Source: Syngnathus acus (lineage: Eukaryota; Chordata; Actinopteri; Syngnathiformes; Syngnathidae). Taken from it: a DNA stretch of 64,000 bases. The notes under the pieces are model-generated. The model did no database searches. It was not told where the DNA came from and worked only from the letters and a program-made list of their open reading frames with translations. How positions within the stretch are numbered: the stretch's first letter is position 1; every line of letters begins with the position of its first letter. The stretch is taken from contig NC_051095.1 in NCBI RefSeq assembly GCF_901709675.1, forward strand, positions 14,831,456 to 14,895,455. The letters run 5' to 3'. Shown here in pieces: positions 63,116-64,000 of this stretch. The position numbers were made by a program, and so were the translations under genes.

Positions 63116-63339
63116 AATTTGTAAAAAGTATTTTGTTGAGTTGTAGCATTTAAATGCACTCTTCCTCGTGTTTTACGCAGACTGTAATAAACCCGAATGG
63201 TTGCTTGTATGGAGACGCTAATAAGTGCTGTTGTTGTTTCTGGTCACCATCCACAGTTTGACCGCAGCAGCTAGATAACAAAATCATTAGGTTACAAGTA
63301 CAAGTAATCAATTCCCCAATTTATTTCTAGTTCGTTTTG

Positions 63340-63501
63340 TGCAGCTTCCGTGCAGTATGTCTCTCCGAGGACGCCGTACTTGACCTAAACTACTTCCGGT
63401 ACACATTTTCGGGTCGTAGCATTTCTTCCGTGCTACAGAGACGGAGCAACCTCACGTTGAAAACAAAGCTGATAACTTCATCCAGTTAGTCCACGGCTAT
63501 C
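63340..63501 (+). promoter_or_regulatory. tomm5: TOMM5 promoter region
   Basis: TACTTCCGGT (63391-63400) is an ETS/GABP-type site, within CpG-bearing sequence about 100 bp before the ATG. Such sites are usual in mitochondrial-gene promoters. Confidence 0.45.
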
Positions 63502-64000
63502 ATGTTTAAACTGGAAGGGCTCGGACCGAAAATGGACCCGGAGGAAATGAGGAAGAAAATGCGTCAAGATGTCGTCTCGTCTTTACGAAACTTTCTTATA
63601 TACGTCGCTCTCCTGAGAGCAAGTGAGTCCACAAAGATGACATTGGAATACCGTTAAACACTGATGAACTATATCCTCTTATTTAAAGGTCTTTTCATAA
63701 TTGCCGTTCAAGAGAGTAAACGTCATATATGTTTTTTTGATTATTCAAATGCCAAAAGAGGAAATACAATTAAATGTTAAAAGGTGTTTTGTGGTGACCA
63801 GCTTGATCACGTCTGCCAATGAGTGGAGTGCGTTATATATGGTTTGAGTAGCGAGAATGTCACATTTGGAAAACACTAAATGGGGAAATACCAATGTTAT
63901 TATTTCCTTTAACTATAACTCAATATTGTGTTGCTGACTAATCAGAAATATGCACTTATTCGCAGCTCCATTTGTATTGAAGCAGCTGGACAGTATATGA
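63502..64000 (+). CDS. tomm5: TOMM5, small subunit of the mitochondrial outer-membrane translocase
   Basis: Tom5 is a small tail-anchored part of the TOM complex that imports precursor proteins into mitochondria. Two exons, 63502-63622 and 63966-64000, join to 51 residues, the family length. It begins [20 protein letters not shown], followed by a single membrane segment ([13 protein letters not shown]), and ends [11 protein letters not shown]. The stop codon TGA is the last three bases of the window. The intron is GT-AG. In human 9p13 TOMM5 lies beside FRMPD1, and here they are head-to-head. Confidence 0.96.

Overview
This is a gene-dense stretch of a compact vertebrate genome, almost certainly a teleost fish. 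Genes have many short exons with GT-AG introns. The products match vertebrate families closely (identified from remembered family sequences and gene orders, not by a search). The interspersed repeats are of fish type: hAT and Tc1-like miniature elements, an L2-like tail and an LTR-like element. There are no prokaryotic operons, CRISPR arrays, rRNA or convincing tRNA genes.

Ten protein genes are recognised, in strictly alternating orientation: UPF3B (-, first two coding exons only), NDUFA1 (+), NKAP (-), ZBTB33/Kaiso (+), TMEM255A (-), ATP1B4 (+), INTS10 (-), a SLC25A51-like mitochondrial NAD carrier (+), FRMPD1 (-) and TOMM5 (+, ending on the last base). They form five head-to-head pairs, each with a shared upstream interval. 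Exon chains for nine genes were joined by hand and keep an open, phase-consistent frame from ATG to stop.

Layout: 1-4700 holds UPF3B/NDUFA1/NKAP with a hAT remnant and a telomere-like hexamer array between NDUFA1 and NKAP. 5.8-10.2 kb is ZBTB33, with its coding sequence in one exon. 10.2-12.2 kb is spacer with a hAT miniature element. 12.2-19.1 kb is TMEM255A, whose introns carry a Tc1-like and a hAT element. 21.1-28.7 kb is ATP1B4. 30.2-35.3 kb is INTS10. 36.2-39.1 kb is the SLC25A51-like gene. 42.3-62.3 kb is FRMPD1, with long 5' introns and an LTR-like insertion. 63.5-64.0 kb is TOMM5.

The left block (UPF3B to ATP1B4) keeps the order of human Xq24, and the right block (SLC25A51, FRMPD1, TOMM5) that of human 9p13. 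INTS10, from human 8p, lies at the junction. Several genes serve mitochondria (NDUFA1, TOMM5, the NAD carrier) and several serve nuclear RNA or transcription control (UPF3B, NKAP, ZBTB33, INTS10). No wholly new gene system was found. The most interesting details are a candidate 69-nt in-frame cassette exon and a GC-AG intron in INTS10, an upstream ORF whose stop abuts the FRMPD1 start codon, and a telomere-like array bracketed by a 25-bp direct repeat.
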